Position numbers and translations under genes: made by a program. From positions 12,153,501 through 12,217,500 of the forward strand of contig NC_084769.1 in assembly GCF_028858725.1 (NCBI RefSeq): a stretch of 64,000 nt of DNA, in the 5' to 3' direction. A model generated the notes under the pieces. It searched no databases. It was not told the origin of the DNA and saw nothing but the letters and a program-made list of their open reading frames with translations. Shown piece after piece: positions 1 to 29,100 of the stretch; position 1 is the stretch's first letter, and every line of letters begins with the position of its first letter. Source of the DNA: Colius striatus. Its lineage: Eukaryota; Chordata; Aves; Coliiformes; Coliidae.

Positions 1-17677
<17,677 letters not shown>

Positions 17678-19435
17678 AACAAGGCTCAAAGGAAAAAAAA
17701 AAAATATTTAAAGACTCTCCTTATAAGGCTCAGAAAATCAAGTTATCAAAAGCACCTTGTGTGATACGTAGGTCTTTGAGGGGTTGTTTTTTCAGCATGA
17801 TCAGTTGATACCTGTTTGCATTATGTATGGGCATTAACCAGCAGGCAATTTTAAGTTGCTAGCATGATTGAATTTACCTTAAGCAAGTTATCACCTAAGT
17901 TGCCCAGTCAATTTTTAAAATCAAATGTATGGAAAACAAGTCTACTGTTATATTCTGAATGTCTTAAAGAAAAAGGTCTTTTTCTGAGCTCATTGCTCTG
18001 TATCACCACTATTCTCAGCCAAAACTGCAGCTCAGTTGGCTCCTCAAGATCTACTTTACAAGGAATCATTTGCCAGACACACAGTGAATCTCTGAAGTCC
18101 TAAGAATCAGGTTGCTCCTTGAGCAGCGTCTTCTATAAGGGAAGGTGTGACACAGCCAGTATTGCAATTGGAGCGTGGGTAGGGCTCATTTCTCATCCAT
18201 TTCATGCTGAATTTCACAGTCCTTACTTCAAACGCCTTTACTGCCCTTTCTCATGCCCAAGTGGTTTCCCCGGGTACTTCTGACCTTGCTTTTAACCAGC
18301 CGATCACATGTTCTCACCTTTCCCTTACAGAACCAGTCACTTCTCCTGTGGCTTCACCGCTGCCTACTCAGGAAACACAAAGACTGAGAGAATTTTCTGT
18401 TGTTCTGGTCAGCCCAGTAATGGATTATGATTCATATATATGCTGCTGTGAAAAAAAAAAACAAGTGATTGCACAATCAGTTACTTCTATGTGCATGTTA
18501 GTTAAAGTTTCACTTGAATTTATTTGGCAATTGCAAAACAGATTTCAACTGATGATAAGCTGGAAACTCCCACAGATTTTTGGAGTAGTCAAAAAGATAG
18601 TAGCCTGGATTACAAACTCCTTTATACTTAGCAGTTTCCAAAGAATCTTAACCTATATAGGACCTATTTCTACCTTATGAGCTTGACTGTCTTGTTTTTG
18701 TCTTCAACCTGCACCAGTAAGGCTGTTGCATTTTTTAAAAATGCAGAAAACCAAAACAAAACAAAATCCAAAACCCAGTTTGGTTGGTTTGTTTGTTTTT
18801 TTTCTCAGAAGTGGTTTAATGCACTCAGACTTAGTAACTTTGCTTTCCTTTCACAGTATTGGCACTTTTTAAGGTTTTTTTTTTGTTGCTCTTGTTCAGA
18901 GGTGATATCAGAGGCTGCAAGGCGATGCGTGTACTCCAAACCAGTGTGTCTTATATGTATCATTCCAAAAGTGATTCTTTTCCTTTTCCACTTTTTGTGT
19001 GTAAAGTGCAACCATTTGCATTTCAAAGGTTACCTCTTTTTAAAAAACAAACAACAACAAACCCTTACCTTAAATCCTCACCACCAAGTAGTCAGTGTAC
19101 TTTAATACCCGTGTGTACAACCTTAGGTTGTTTGGTTATTACCTAGTTGTGTTTCATATCATTTGCTCTTCTACATTCAAAGCTCGACTCATGTGGATGA
19201 CACAATGGTTTTTAACTGCTTTACTCTTTGTTGCTAAATTCCAATTGCCAGCATGTCTTTTTCAATTGATAAAAACCTCTTTGTTATACTAAACACGGTA
19301 TTGCCACAATTCCTTATACAGAAAGGTTTTGAATCTGATTTAGAGCATATGGAGCTTTTCTCACAGTTTTTTAAACGTTTTAGGCAACAACGGGGTGTAT
19401 TTTGTACCTTAATAAAAATATGCTAATGTTCTCCC
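17678..19435 (+). other. MYLK: MYLK/telokin 3' UTR
   Basis: From the stop codon to the first AATAAA (19411-19416) there is no other canonical poly(A) signal, so a 3' UTR of about 1.75 kb is expected. Added to a 150-nt leader and 456 nt of coding sequence, this predicts a telokin mRNA of about 2.4 kb plus tail. The UTR begins with an A-run and contains two long + strand ORFs (18204-18680 and 18677-19105) that resemble no family I know. Confidence 0.7.
19411..19416 (+). terminator. MYLK: MYLK poly(A) signal AATAAA
   Basis: First canonical AATAAA after the MYLK stop codon, followed within 30 nt by a T/G-containing stretch (CCCAGTTTGTG). Cleavage is expected near 19430-19440. Confidence 0.65.
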
Positions 19436-19500
19436 AGTTTGTGAAACCATCAGAATTGCAAAGATGAGAACGCTACGGCTGTAGTTACTCACAGTTCCTA

Positions 19501-19506
19501 AATAAA
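19501..19506 (+). terminator. MYLK: Alternative MYLK poly(A) signal AATAAA
   Basis: A second AATAAA 90 nt downstream of the first, with a TTGTCGTTGG-type G/T stretch about 50 nt further on. It may be a backup or alternative 3' end. Use cannot be judged from sequence. Confidence 0.4.
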
Positions 19507-19969
19507 TACTACCACAAAGCATGCTCCTTGTATACTCTATTGCAGGCGTCACTGCGTTGTCGTTGGCCAAGCCCACCCGTAGCAGCGCTCTGCTCCTGTT
19601 CTGCTCCGCACACAAATGGATGAGCCGGCAACAGTGAAGGCTCCATGGCCTCTGTGGTGCTGCAGCAATTCTCCTCCCCTGTCAGGGTCTGGCACTACTC
19701 GTAGCCATGTGCTCTGCTCCACGTCTCCAGCCTCATCGTATCTTCATGATGAGCAGAAGCATTGGTGGGGATGGGGCACCAGGATGGCTGTGGGTTTCTT
19801 TTAGAGTTGAGAATTTCCTTAAGGTGGGGAAGCAAATTGTTCAGAAAGACCATAAAAGCAAGAGAGAAGTCTAAATGTAGATGTGTACTTATGCCAATGT
19901 TCCTAAAAACTGTAAAGATGAAGATATTTAGCAAATATGTCTGCAGTGTCTTTATGCAGACTTATGATG

Positions 19970-20401
19970 TGCAGTCCAAGACCAGCGGAGGGCTACACAG
20001 ATGATCGGGGGACTGGAACATCTCTCTTAGGAGGAAAGGCTGTGGGATCTGCGGCTGTTTAGCCTAAAAAAGAGAAGACTGAGGGGGATCTCATCAACAC
20101 TTGTAAGTTCCTAAAGAGTGGATGTCAGGGGGAAGGGGCAACACTTTTCTGTAGTGTCCAGCCACAGGACTAAGGGTGATGGACACGGGCTGGAACACAA
20201 AAAGTTCCATTTAAACACAAGGAAAAGCTTATTTTCTGTGGAGGTGAGGGAGCCCTGGCTGTCCAGGGAAGGTGTGGAGTCTCCTCTGGAGGTTTTCAAA
20301 CCTGCCTGGACACGTTCCTGTGTGACCTGATCTAGGGGAACCTGCTTTAGCGGGGAGTGGCACTGGATGATCTCTTCCAACCCCTACCATTCTGTGATTC
20401 T
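19970..20401 (+). repeat. CR1 LINE 3' fragment
   Basis: About 430 bp, with CAGATGATCGGGGGACTGG, AGGAAAGGCTGTGGGATCTG and a tail ending CCATTCTGTGATTCTA. It lies between MYLK and HACD2. Confidence 0.9.
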
Positions 20402-22084
20402 AAGACACCATGGACCAGGCAGGACAATGAAGCAAAAGACTGTGAAATGTCCTGCTAGTAGTAACATGTTTCTTGAGCAAACCTTCAGCCCTTGCAACAA
20501 TCATCTTTGCAAGGTGTGTTCCACTGTCTGTTGAAGGTACCTCACTTTATTCACTGACTGCTGTTTTCCACTCAGGGAGGCACATGCATAAAGCAGCATG
20601 AGGTCTGGCTTGAGGTTGGTGGGCATAGCAAGGTCTGTGGGTACACGTGCTGGCATCAGAACCCACAGACTCTGTATCAAGTGTTACTGCAGAGAGTTTC
20701 CCTTCCTGCTCCTCCTTTACTAGTCCTTCCATGTTCCACAGGCCATAAACTGCCTATTTTTCATTTTCCCTGAGGCTATAACTAGCTTGCCATCTCCCTG
20801 CTGCCTCCTATTAACAGCCCTTCTAGTCTGCAGAAAACAATGACCTCTACTTCAGAAATGGGATTTGTACCTAATTCAACTTTGAGCAATTGACTGCAAC
20901 CTGTATTTGAGATTGAATTTTTTGTTGCATTTCAAGAACAGAATTCCATTTCCACCAAAGAAGGGTATTTTACGTACTTGAAATCCTGTTTCATTTTGCC
21001 AGCCATCTAGCAAATGGTATTACCTTTTCCTGTAAACCTTGTCTTGCCTGGGTAATGCTTGCAGAAAGCCACTCCTGGGGTGCAGTAGGGTTGAAATGTT
21101 CCCCAGTACAGAGGTTATGCAAGACATGGGTACTACCCATGATGGACTGCGTAATTCTTTGTGTATTTCTTTTGTGTAAAAGTCAGTCTTTTCAAGAGAC
21201 ATGGAAAACTCTGGACAGGCTGCTGTTCTTCACTACTCCGGTTTCTGGATTTGCAGAAACTTAATTTGTTTAATTAAAGGCCTGTCCAACCACCCAAGAA
21301 TGCTGTGCATATTTCTGGCTGATGAAGAAGCATTTGCTAATGACATGCGTGGCATGCAAGGCTTCTCTGTTGCTGACAAGGAAGACAGCACAGGATTTCA
21401 CAGCTCTCCGCTGTAGCGAGTGTCAGGCTTTGAAAACACAGACAGGTTTTTTAGCTGCATACATGAATAATGAATTATTTCTCTGAAATTTCTCAGAATA
21501 TTTATTGAAATGCTGCATTAAAACATTGCTGCTTGACAATTAATTCCTCGTAAGTGTTCTTTGAACTTTGAGTCCTGTTAACTGCAAGAGATGTGCACGT
21601 AACCTCATCAATTTATTAGGCCACATAAATACTTCTGGGAAAGCAGAGTTTGCCAGGACAGGGAGGGAGGCTGATGCTGTTATTCTGCACTGATGATAAA
21701 GGAACTGCACCACAACCAGCATGAAAAATACATTGCAAATTGCATCGGGAAGTCTAAAAGTAATGCATGGAGTGCTTACAATTTCTGCAAAGAGACAAAA
21801 AACCCCACTTTTCAGTCTTTCATTGTAACTCTTTGGAATCGTAGTTCTTCTCTCTCCCCTCAAGAGGATACTTGAATTTGTCTCACTGTGACAGTAATGT
21901 TATCCAGGTTTTCACTACTGTATAAAACTTCAGCAGAAAATGAGTTACAGCTCCGGCAGCACTCGGTTCAGCACCTTATTAAACTATGAAGGTGATGAAA
22001 ACCTACTAAATACTCCTAAAATAACCTTACCGTGACAGCTAACGCTGTTCATTCCTCTAAGGAAATGACAGACCTATTTCTCCC

Positions 22085-23115
22085 TGCAGGAGCGAGCCCG
22101 CAGAGGAGCATCGTTTAACCCCTTTTTAAAAGCGACCGCAACGCTCTCCGGTCAGCGGGCCGAGCGGGCGGGCACGGGCAGCACTGCGCCTTTCGGGGAA
22201 GGCTCCGGGCCGCCGCCGCCCAGCTGCCCGCGGCGGGCACAGAGCCTCTGCCCCGCGCCCCCCGACTCCTTCCCGCTGCCGGGCGAGACGGACCGCGCCT
22301 GCGCACAGCGCCCTGCCCGCCTCCAACATGGCGGCGGCGGCGACAGCGCCGGGGGCGGCCCCGCCCCGCGGCCCCGCTGTAGCTGAGGGCGGGCGGAGGC
22401 CGCGGGAGCGCCGCAACATGGCGGCGTCTGGCAGCGGCGGCAGCCGGGCGGATAACGGCTATGGCAGCGGCAGCCAGCAGCCGCGGCGGAGGAAGGGCCC
22501 GGGCGCCCTGGCTACGGCGTACCTCGTTATCTACAACGTGGTGATGACGGCAGGGTAAGGAGGCGCGGGGCCGCTGGCGGGGGTCTCCGTGGCAGGGCAG
22601 GGCGCGGCGCCCGCCTGCGCACGGGCTCCCCGCGCGCCTCCCGCCGCGACGCGGCACCTCTCCCCGCACCGCCTGTCCTCCGCGGAGCCCGTCCTGCGGC
22701 AGCGGGAGGGACCTTCCGGGCGTGGCGGCGGGCGGCCCGCTCGGACGGGCTGCAGGCGCCGGTGCGCAGCCACGCGTGTGTGTGTGTGTGTGCGCGGGTC
22801 TGGCCGGCGGCCCCGGGCACCGGGAGCTCCTGTACGCCGCAGGAGCTGGACCAGCCGGACTCGGGACGTCTGTGTGGCGGGGCTCCCTTCCGCCGTGCCC
22901 ACCGCAGGGTCGGGTGGGACGCGTCGTCTCTGTCTCTGGTGTTGCTGATAGCGCCGAGCGCCCCAACGCAAACCTGGAGACGGGTTTGTCGTACGTGCGG
23001 CCGCTTTGTTCGCTTTCACCGGCGCTGGGGCAGGTTTAGCGCTGGGGGTTCCCAGAGCGTGTCCCTGCTGCTGCGAGGCCTCAGCTGGCAGCAGCCGCCG
23101 CCAAATCGAATGAAG
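22085..23115 (+). promoter_or_regulatory. HACD2: HACD2 CpG-island promoter
   Basis: A sharp rise in G+C and CpG density over exon 1 and the start of intron 1. CGCGCCTGCGCA at 22294-22305 is one base off the NRF-1 consensus (YGCGCAYGCGCR). GGGCGG boxes occur at about 22388-22396. Two AACATGGCGGC motifs (22325-22335 and 22415-22425) fit the YY1 core AANATGGCGGC. There is no TATA box, as expected for a housekeeping gene. The start site is probably within about 22250-22415 but is not resolved. A short GT run sits at about 22778-22791. Confidence 0.75.
22418..22554 (+). CDS. HACD2: HACD2 coding exon 1
   Basis: It reads [20 protein letters not shown], then [20 protein letters not shown], then VVMTA(G), and ends at donor GTAAGG (22555). 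The [20 protein letters not shown] block is nearly identical to the human protein. The start AACATGG has A at -3 and G at +4. The Gly/Ser-rich front is variable in the family. Confidence 0.9.
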
Positions 23116-26100
23116 CGGGACAGCACATGTGAACTCCGGGAACTGCTGCGGTTTATAATTGATACCTGAGTTTGCTCTGCAGCTATTTTCTCACTCAGGT
23201 GATCATGTTGGTCACTGTTCTCACTCACCACGGCAGTGGTGTAAACTACAGCACTTTTCGTTAGAGCGGTGAACCTAAATACAGGGAATGTATCCGTAGC
23301 AGTAGTTATCCTTGATCCTCGTAACAAAGCTGTGATCCTTTAGAGCCCTGCGAGGTTTCCCCTTAAGCCTTTCATCTGCTGCATACTTGGAGTGAAGCTG
23401 AGAGCTGCCTCTTGCAGTGTGTGAGCCCCTTGGCCTGCTTGATGCTCTGCCCTTGCCCCGTGTAGCAAAATGGAACCATGGTCTGGTTGGTGCCTGCTTA
23501 GGTGTGTTCTTGGGCACAACAATAAAAATAGTGACTACTGGGAACTCAAAGTCAATGAGACTTTTTAAAAGAGGCTGTAGAATCTTACTGGAATCTAGGT
23601 AAAACCACGTTTTGAAAGATTGAGGTTATTTGGGTGGGAGGAAAAAAGAGCCTTTAAAATGGATCCCAAATGTGCCTATTTTCTGCTACCTAAATCCTGG
23701 CGGGTGAGGAGCCAGGCAAACAGTCTAATCTCACTACTTCTGGGGAAGATTAGTATAGAATTAAGATAGATAAGATTTATTTCGACAAGGCCATTGGATG
23801 TGATGATTCTTGCCTTTGCTGGTGACAGCTGGTGCTATTTTGGCACGTAAGATAGTTAGACCTGTGGAACAAAGGTAGCAGGGAGGGAAGAGCTTGGCGC
23901 TTGTCAGGTGCTCGTTACCCCCATTCCCCAAGAGCCCTGTTACTGGGAAGTGGAGCTGCTAAGCAGATTTATGGCTCCATAGGATATTTGCAGGGTATTT
24001 CACTCAAGGGAATGATAATTACCCACCAGTTTGATAAAAATGCGTCTCGTGTTTCAGAGGTACTTAATTACATGAGCAACACAACAAAGTACAGGCAGGC
24101 AGGAGGCCTCTGCAGTGTTGTGATGTTCCTACACAGTGTTAACAAGTTAACCTCTCTGAGCTCTTCTGAGAAGTAAAAGCATTTGCCTGCTCATTGAGCT
24201 GCTCATGTTTCATTCACTTAGATTTATAAGAGATCTCATAAACCTAAGTGAGAAATTGTGGTGTGGATGGAAAGTTTCTTTAAAAGTCCTGAACTTTTTA
24301 ACAATGTAGGCAAGTTTCTGGGCATGTGAAATTTCAGTTTCCTCAGAAGAAGAAATGAAAACAAGTCTAAACATTAGAAACTTAGCATAAATCTGTATTT
24401 AGCTTCCCATTATCATGTAAATATTGATAGTGATTTTACCTGGTTTCCTGATTTATACCAAACTTCCTAGAAAATTCCAGTCTTGGGTGAGATGTGGCTT
24501 ATGGTGCTTTAACATGAACTGCTTTTATTCTGGGCATGTTGGTGATGGGATGATTTCCTCAACCTGGAGAGCTGCCATGCGAGTCCTCTCATCAGGGTTC
24601 ATACCTCTGTGTTGTCACACCCTGCCATTCATTAGGGGCAGATCACTGAGGACTCTGGCTGATAATTTCTCTTTGAATGGATGAGAATTTTGTTGCTGCC
24701 CCTGGACACCACTCAAATGCCACAATATACAACATTGAGTTTAGGGGAAAAAAATAGTTCATTTAAAAAGACTTGGTAAAAATGATATTAGGAATTGCTT
24801 GGGAGAAGCTCTGTTGTTTGAATGAGAAGGCTGATTCACAGCTGGTGGCAGTGATTAGTTATTGTCCCTTGTCAGTTGGAGTACTTAGACAGCACTGCCT
24901 TGGAAAGAGAACTTAAGGGGAAAAAAAGCCCAAACAAACCACCAAAAATTTGAAGATATCCAGATGATGAAGTGATGCTGTAAAAGCATGTCATTTTACA
25001 TTATTTTTTTTAAAGTGTTTGTTTTGTTTTACAAAAAGGTGTCTTTTAATGAGTCATACAGCAGCTTTATTGTGCAATAAACTGGTAGTAGAGTACGTTG
25101 TAAATCATAGCACCTTAGCTTTATTTAAAATGGGTTGAGTAACAATCAGAAAATCTCTCCATAATTATTGTAGTTGTCTTGACTTAGCTAAAGAAAGCAT
25201 ACTGAGTCTAAAAATAATAGATCTTATTTCTAATTTTACACCATAGTGCCTGTACTATGTGGATTCTTTATAAGAGCAAAATTGTAGAAAAAGTATATCT
25301 GTGGATCCCTAAGTGAAGCCGCATACGCTTACCATTTGGTTCACATGTTTTAGGTGATTTCATTGAGAGAAGGGACCAACATGTCACAAGAGGGAATAGC
25401 CAGTCCTGCATGCATTGGGCTCTCAGAGGTACTTGCTCAGGTCTCTTGAAACACTTTGGTTCAAAGTATTGAGCTGCAGCAAGCAGGGCATCTTTCTTCA
25501 CTTGCATTCAGTCAAACTGTTATTTTCCCATCACAGCGTGAAGTCATGCCTGACCTGGCACAGAAAACTCATTCTGGAGGCATAGATGCAGCACAGAAAT
25601 TATTTCCTAAAACCTGACGTTGACTGAAATCACTGAATAATAGGGGAGTGGAGAGGGAGGGCATGCTGAGTTGAGTGTAGAGGTTTGATAAGCTGCTTTA
25701 AAATGTGATTACGATTCTTATTTTTAGTCAAGTACCATAACTGACTGGTACTTCTGGGTACAAGTAGCTGTTGGTGGTAGAAACAGTGAATTTCAAAAGC
25801 ATTTTCATTACAGCAAGATAGATCTTAATGTAATAGCTTTTGAATTCACAAGGGTTTGTTTTATTAGTGTTGAGCAAAGAGTGTTCAGGGTTATGAGTTT
25901 CATTGTCCTCGTCTTCAGTGACTGGTTGTTGAGAGACAAAGTACAGTTCTCCCTTGGAGGTGTGTTCACCATTAGCTTTGCTGGATTCTCTTGCATAAAT
26001 GTTGCAGATCCTCAGTTGATTTTGCATAAGAAGAGAAATAAAGGGAATTAAGCTAAAGACTTGGGCATGAAGCTTGCTTATCAAGTCTGAGCAACTGGAA

Positions 26101-29100
26101 GGAAAACAAATTGCGTGTATGCAGTCTTCATTTTCTTTAGTTTGGATTAATCAAAGAGTGGAATGAACTGTTACAGAGTAGTGTAGGGGAAAGGGGCCTG
26201 GGGATGCTGTTGGACAGCAGGATGAACATGAGCCAGCAATGTACCCTTGTGGCGAATAAGGCCAATGGCATCCTGCGGTGTATTAGAAGGGCTGTCTTCT
26301 CCTCCCCCTCTGCCCTCTGGAATATTGTGTCCAGTTTTGGGCTCTTGAGTTCAAGAAGTCAGGAAGCTGCTGGAGAGAGTTCAGCACAGGGCCACAAAGA
26401 TGATGGAGTGGAGCATCTCCCTTCTGATGAAAGGCTGAGGGAGCTTGTTCAGCTTGGAGGAGACTGAGGGGCGGCCTCATTAATGTTTACAAATACATAA
26501 AGGGCAGGTGTCTGGAGGATGGAGTCAGGCTGTTCTCAGTGATGTCCAGTGATAGGACAAGGGGCAATGAGTATAAGCTGGAACATAAGAGCTTCCAAAG
26601 AAACACAAGGAAAAACTTCTTCACCGTTCAGGTGAGGGAGTACTGGCCCAGGCTGCCCAGATGGGTTGTTGAATCTCCTCTGGAGAGATTCAAAACCCAC
26701 CTGGATGAGTTCCTTTGTGACCTACTCTAGGTGGTCTGCTCTGGCAGGGGGAGTTGGACTGGATGATCTTTTGTGGTCCCTTCCAACCCTTAAGATTCTG
26801 TGATTAACTTGTGTGGCAGTGGTAATTTGATGAAATGTGACTCCAGCTGGTCTGTCAGGTAGACTTTAGTGTCTAGGTCACAGAAAGTTGGAAAAAATAA
26901 CTTACAGCTTAGTTTCTATATGACAGTGATGCATTTGCTGCCCTTTGAAACTTCTCACTACGTTTCCTTTTCAGTTGATCTTCCTTGCTTTGACCTATTC
27001 CATTTTCTCTAGTCATTTAAGATTCACAGAAGCAGGACAGAGATACTAAAAGACAAACTAGGCACAGTTTTTAATTTTGTACAGATTAATACTTTGAGCT
27101 GTATTAAATGCTTTTTGAAGGACAGTAAATGGAATGGAAAGTATGTTTTTTCTGAAGTCAGAGATCCAGTGGGGATAGTGATGATCAAATGGCTGGAGCT
27201 CCTCTGGGAGCCACATGCTTTCCCAGTCCCTCGGTTCAGTGAGAAGCATTTGCAGGCACAACCAAGAACTGGTATCTTGTGCAACCTGGGAAATTGTTGA
27301 GAAACTTTGAGTTGGGCAAACACGGAAGATTGGGAAAAATGACAGATATGAGTGGGACAGTGTCAACCTGCTGGGATTTACTGTCCTGAAAAAGCAGCAG
27401 TGAGTGTTGCAAGGGAGAGTTGTGAATACTGTCATGCTTACTGCTTAATTCTATGTTGAGGTCCAAATACAAAATTAATCAGATTATTTCTTTGTAAACA
27501 GCAATTAATTGGCAAATGGTTGTAGTTTAGTTTCATAAGATAGCTTTACTTGCAAGGACTTCTGGCTACTGGAAAAAAGGAGGGCCTTTTTCTCATTCCC
27601 CATTTCTCTTTACCACCCCTAGTGCTTTTCTTTGGTGCCTCTCTTCTCAGAACATTCAATATTAAAATATTTTTTTTAAATATTTTTTCCAGTTGTGCTT
27701 AAACACAAATTTGAATGCCAGAGTTACTTATTTTTGGAAAATCTCAGCTTCACAGTGTACTTCAAACAGTTATTACATTTGGGACAATATTTGTGTGTAC
27801 TTCATATTACCTAATCTAATGCAGTACCTGTAAGCATCTAATATACTGTAAATGAAGGGAATTTCTTCATCTTCCCTGTTAAAAAACTACAACTGCAGGT
27901 TTCTTTTTTTCTGAAAGGTAGGAAGCTATTGTATAGTTAGGGGACTTACATGTCTGCACATACTTCCAGCAAGTGCACTGCTATTAGTAGAGGTGCTTGG
28001 TGACTCTTAGCACAACTTTGTAACAGCACTTCTGGGTATGGAGGGAGGTGGAGGTAAAGTAAGGTGACATTAAGAGTAGCTGAGGCCAAGACAGCTAGGG
28101 TGAGTCTTTCAGTGAAAAGTTTGGGAGCTGCTGGTAAGGATTCCCACTTCTTGTTGTTCAACTCCTTTCCCTGTGTTGGCCACAAGCAACTGGAAACTCA
28201 AGTTAACTTTACATGCTAATTTGAAATGAAAAAGTATTTGAGCAGGGTGTACCCACCTTTAGTTTTGTGGCTTGTCCTAGACTTCACTGAAGAATTTGAG
28301 ATTGTGAGCAAATGCTGACTGGACAGCTGGGGCAATGAAAGATGTTACTACATCAGCCAGGAATGGAGGAAAAGTTTTTTTGGGTTGCTTCATGAATTAC
28401 CTGAGGGAGAAAATCAGCAAGGTTAACAGGTCACATTGTTTTTAGTATAGGTGCAGTTACATAGGCACTGCTTATGTAAGCCTGGATATATTTGTTGCTT
28501 AAAAGGGAGAGGTGGGACAGGACTGTCCACTGCTGCCTTCAGGGCTTTTACAGGCTCACTTTTGCTGTAGTTACTTGCCCGTAGCTGGTTTGTCAAAATA
28601 TGTGCTAGTTGTTCATCTGCGTGATCTGTCATAATGTCTAAGGGTTTACTTTGAACTGAAACATTCAAATGATTACTTTTTGGCTCTTCATTGTTCATGT
28701 CATACTTCTTTAAGTTATAGTGTGGTAAGAGAACTTCAACTGGCAGTAAATGGTTTTCTGCTTAACCTAGAGAAAGTCTGGTGCCAGTCTTAAAATATCA
28801 CGAATATCTGTTGTAACTAATTTAAACACAGTGCACTCAAAAATAAACATAGAGATTAAAGACGTTGGTATGTATTTTGGTGTTGAAAGATGTTTAAAAA
28901 TATGCATAGTCTTTATCTTAGATAAATTTGAAGAGAATCCAAACATTCAATATTTTCAGTATTGCAGAGAGCAGGCAAAAAGTATCTTTCTGGGCAGCTA
29001 TATGCTTGTTGCTTTCTCAGATATTGGAAAGGGGATTAAGGATTTCTTTGTATTTATGCTGTACATAATGTTGCCTTATGTTAAACTTGCTTCTCTCTTT

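Larger units (their letters stand above)
19436..22080. other. MYLK-HACD2 intergenic region
   Basis: About 2.6 kb between the MYLK poly(A) signals and the HACD2 CpG island. It holds one CR1 fragment (19970-20401) and otherwise unique AT-rich sequence. No gene was recognised on either strand. Confidence 0.7.

Noticed and set aside
22328-22417. Upstream HACD2 ATG as the main start
   Set aside because: It would lengthen the protein by 30 low-complexity residues beyond the family's usual size. Kept as a finding rather than as the annotated start.
22115-22966. 283-codon minus-strand ORF over the HACD2 promoter, with overlapping frames
   Set aside because: It lies wholly in the CpG island, where stop codons are rare. 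The composition is Arg/Pro/Ala/Gly-rich without any recognisable domain, and it overlaps real HACD2 exon 1 on the other strand.
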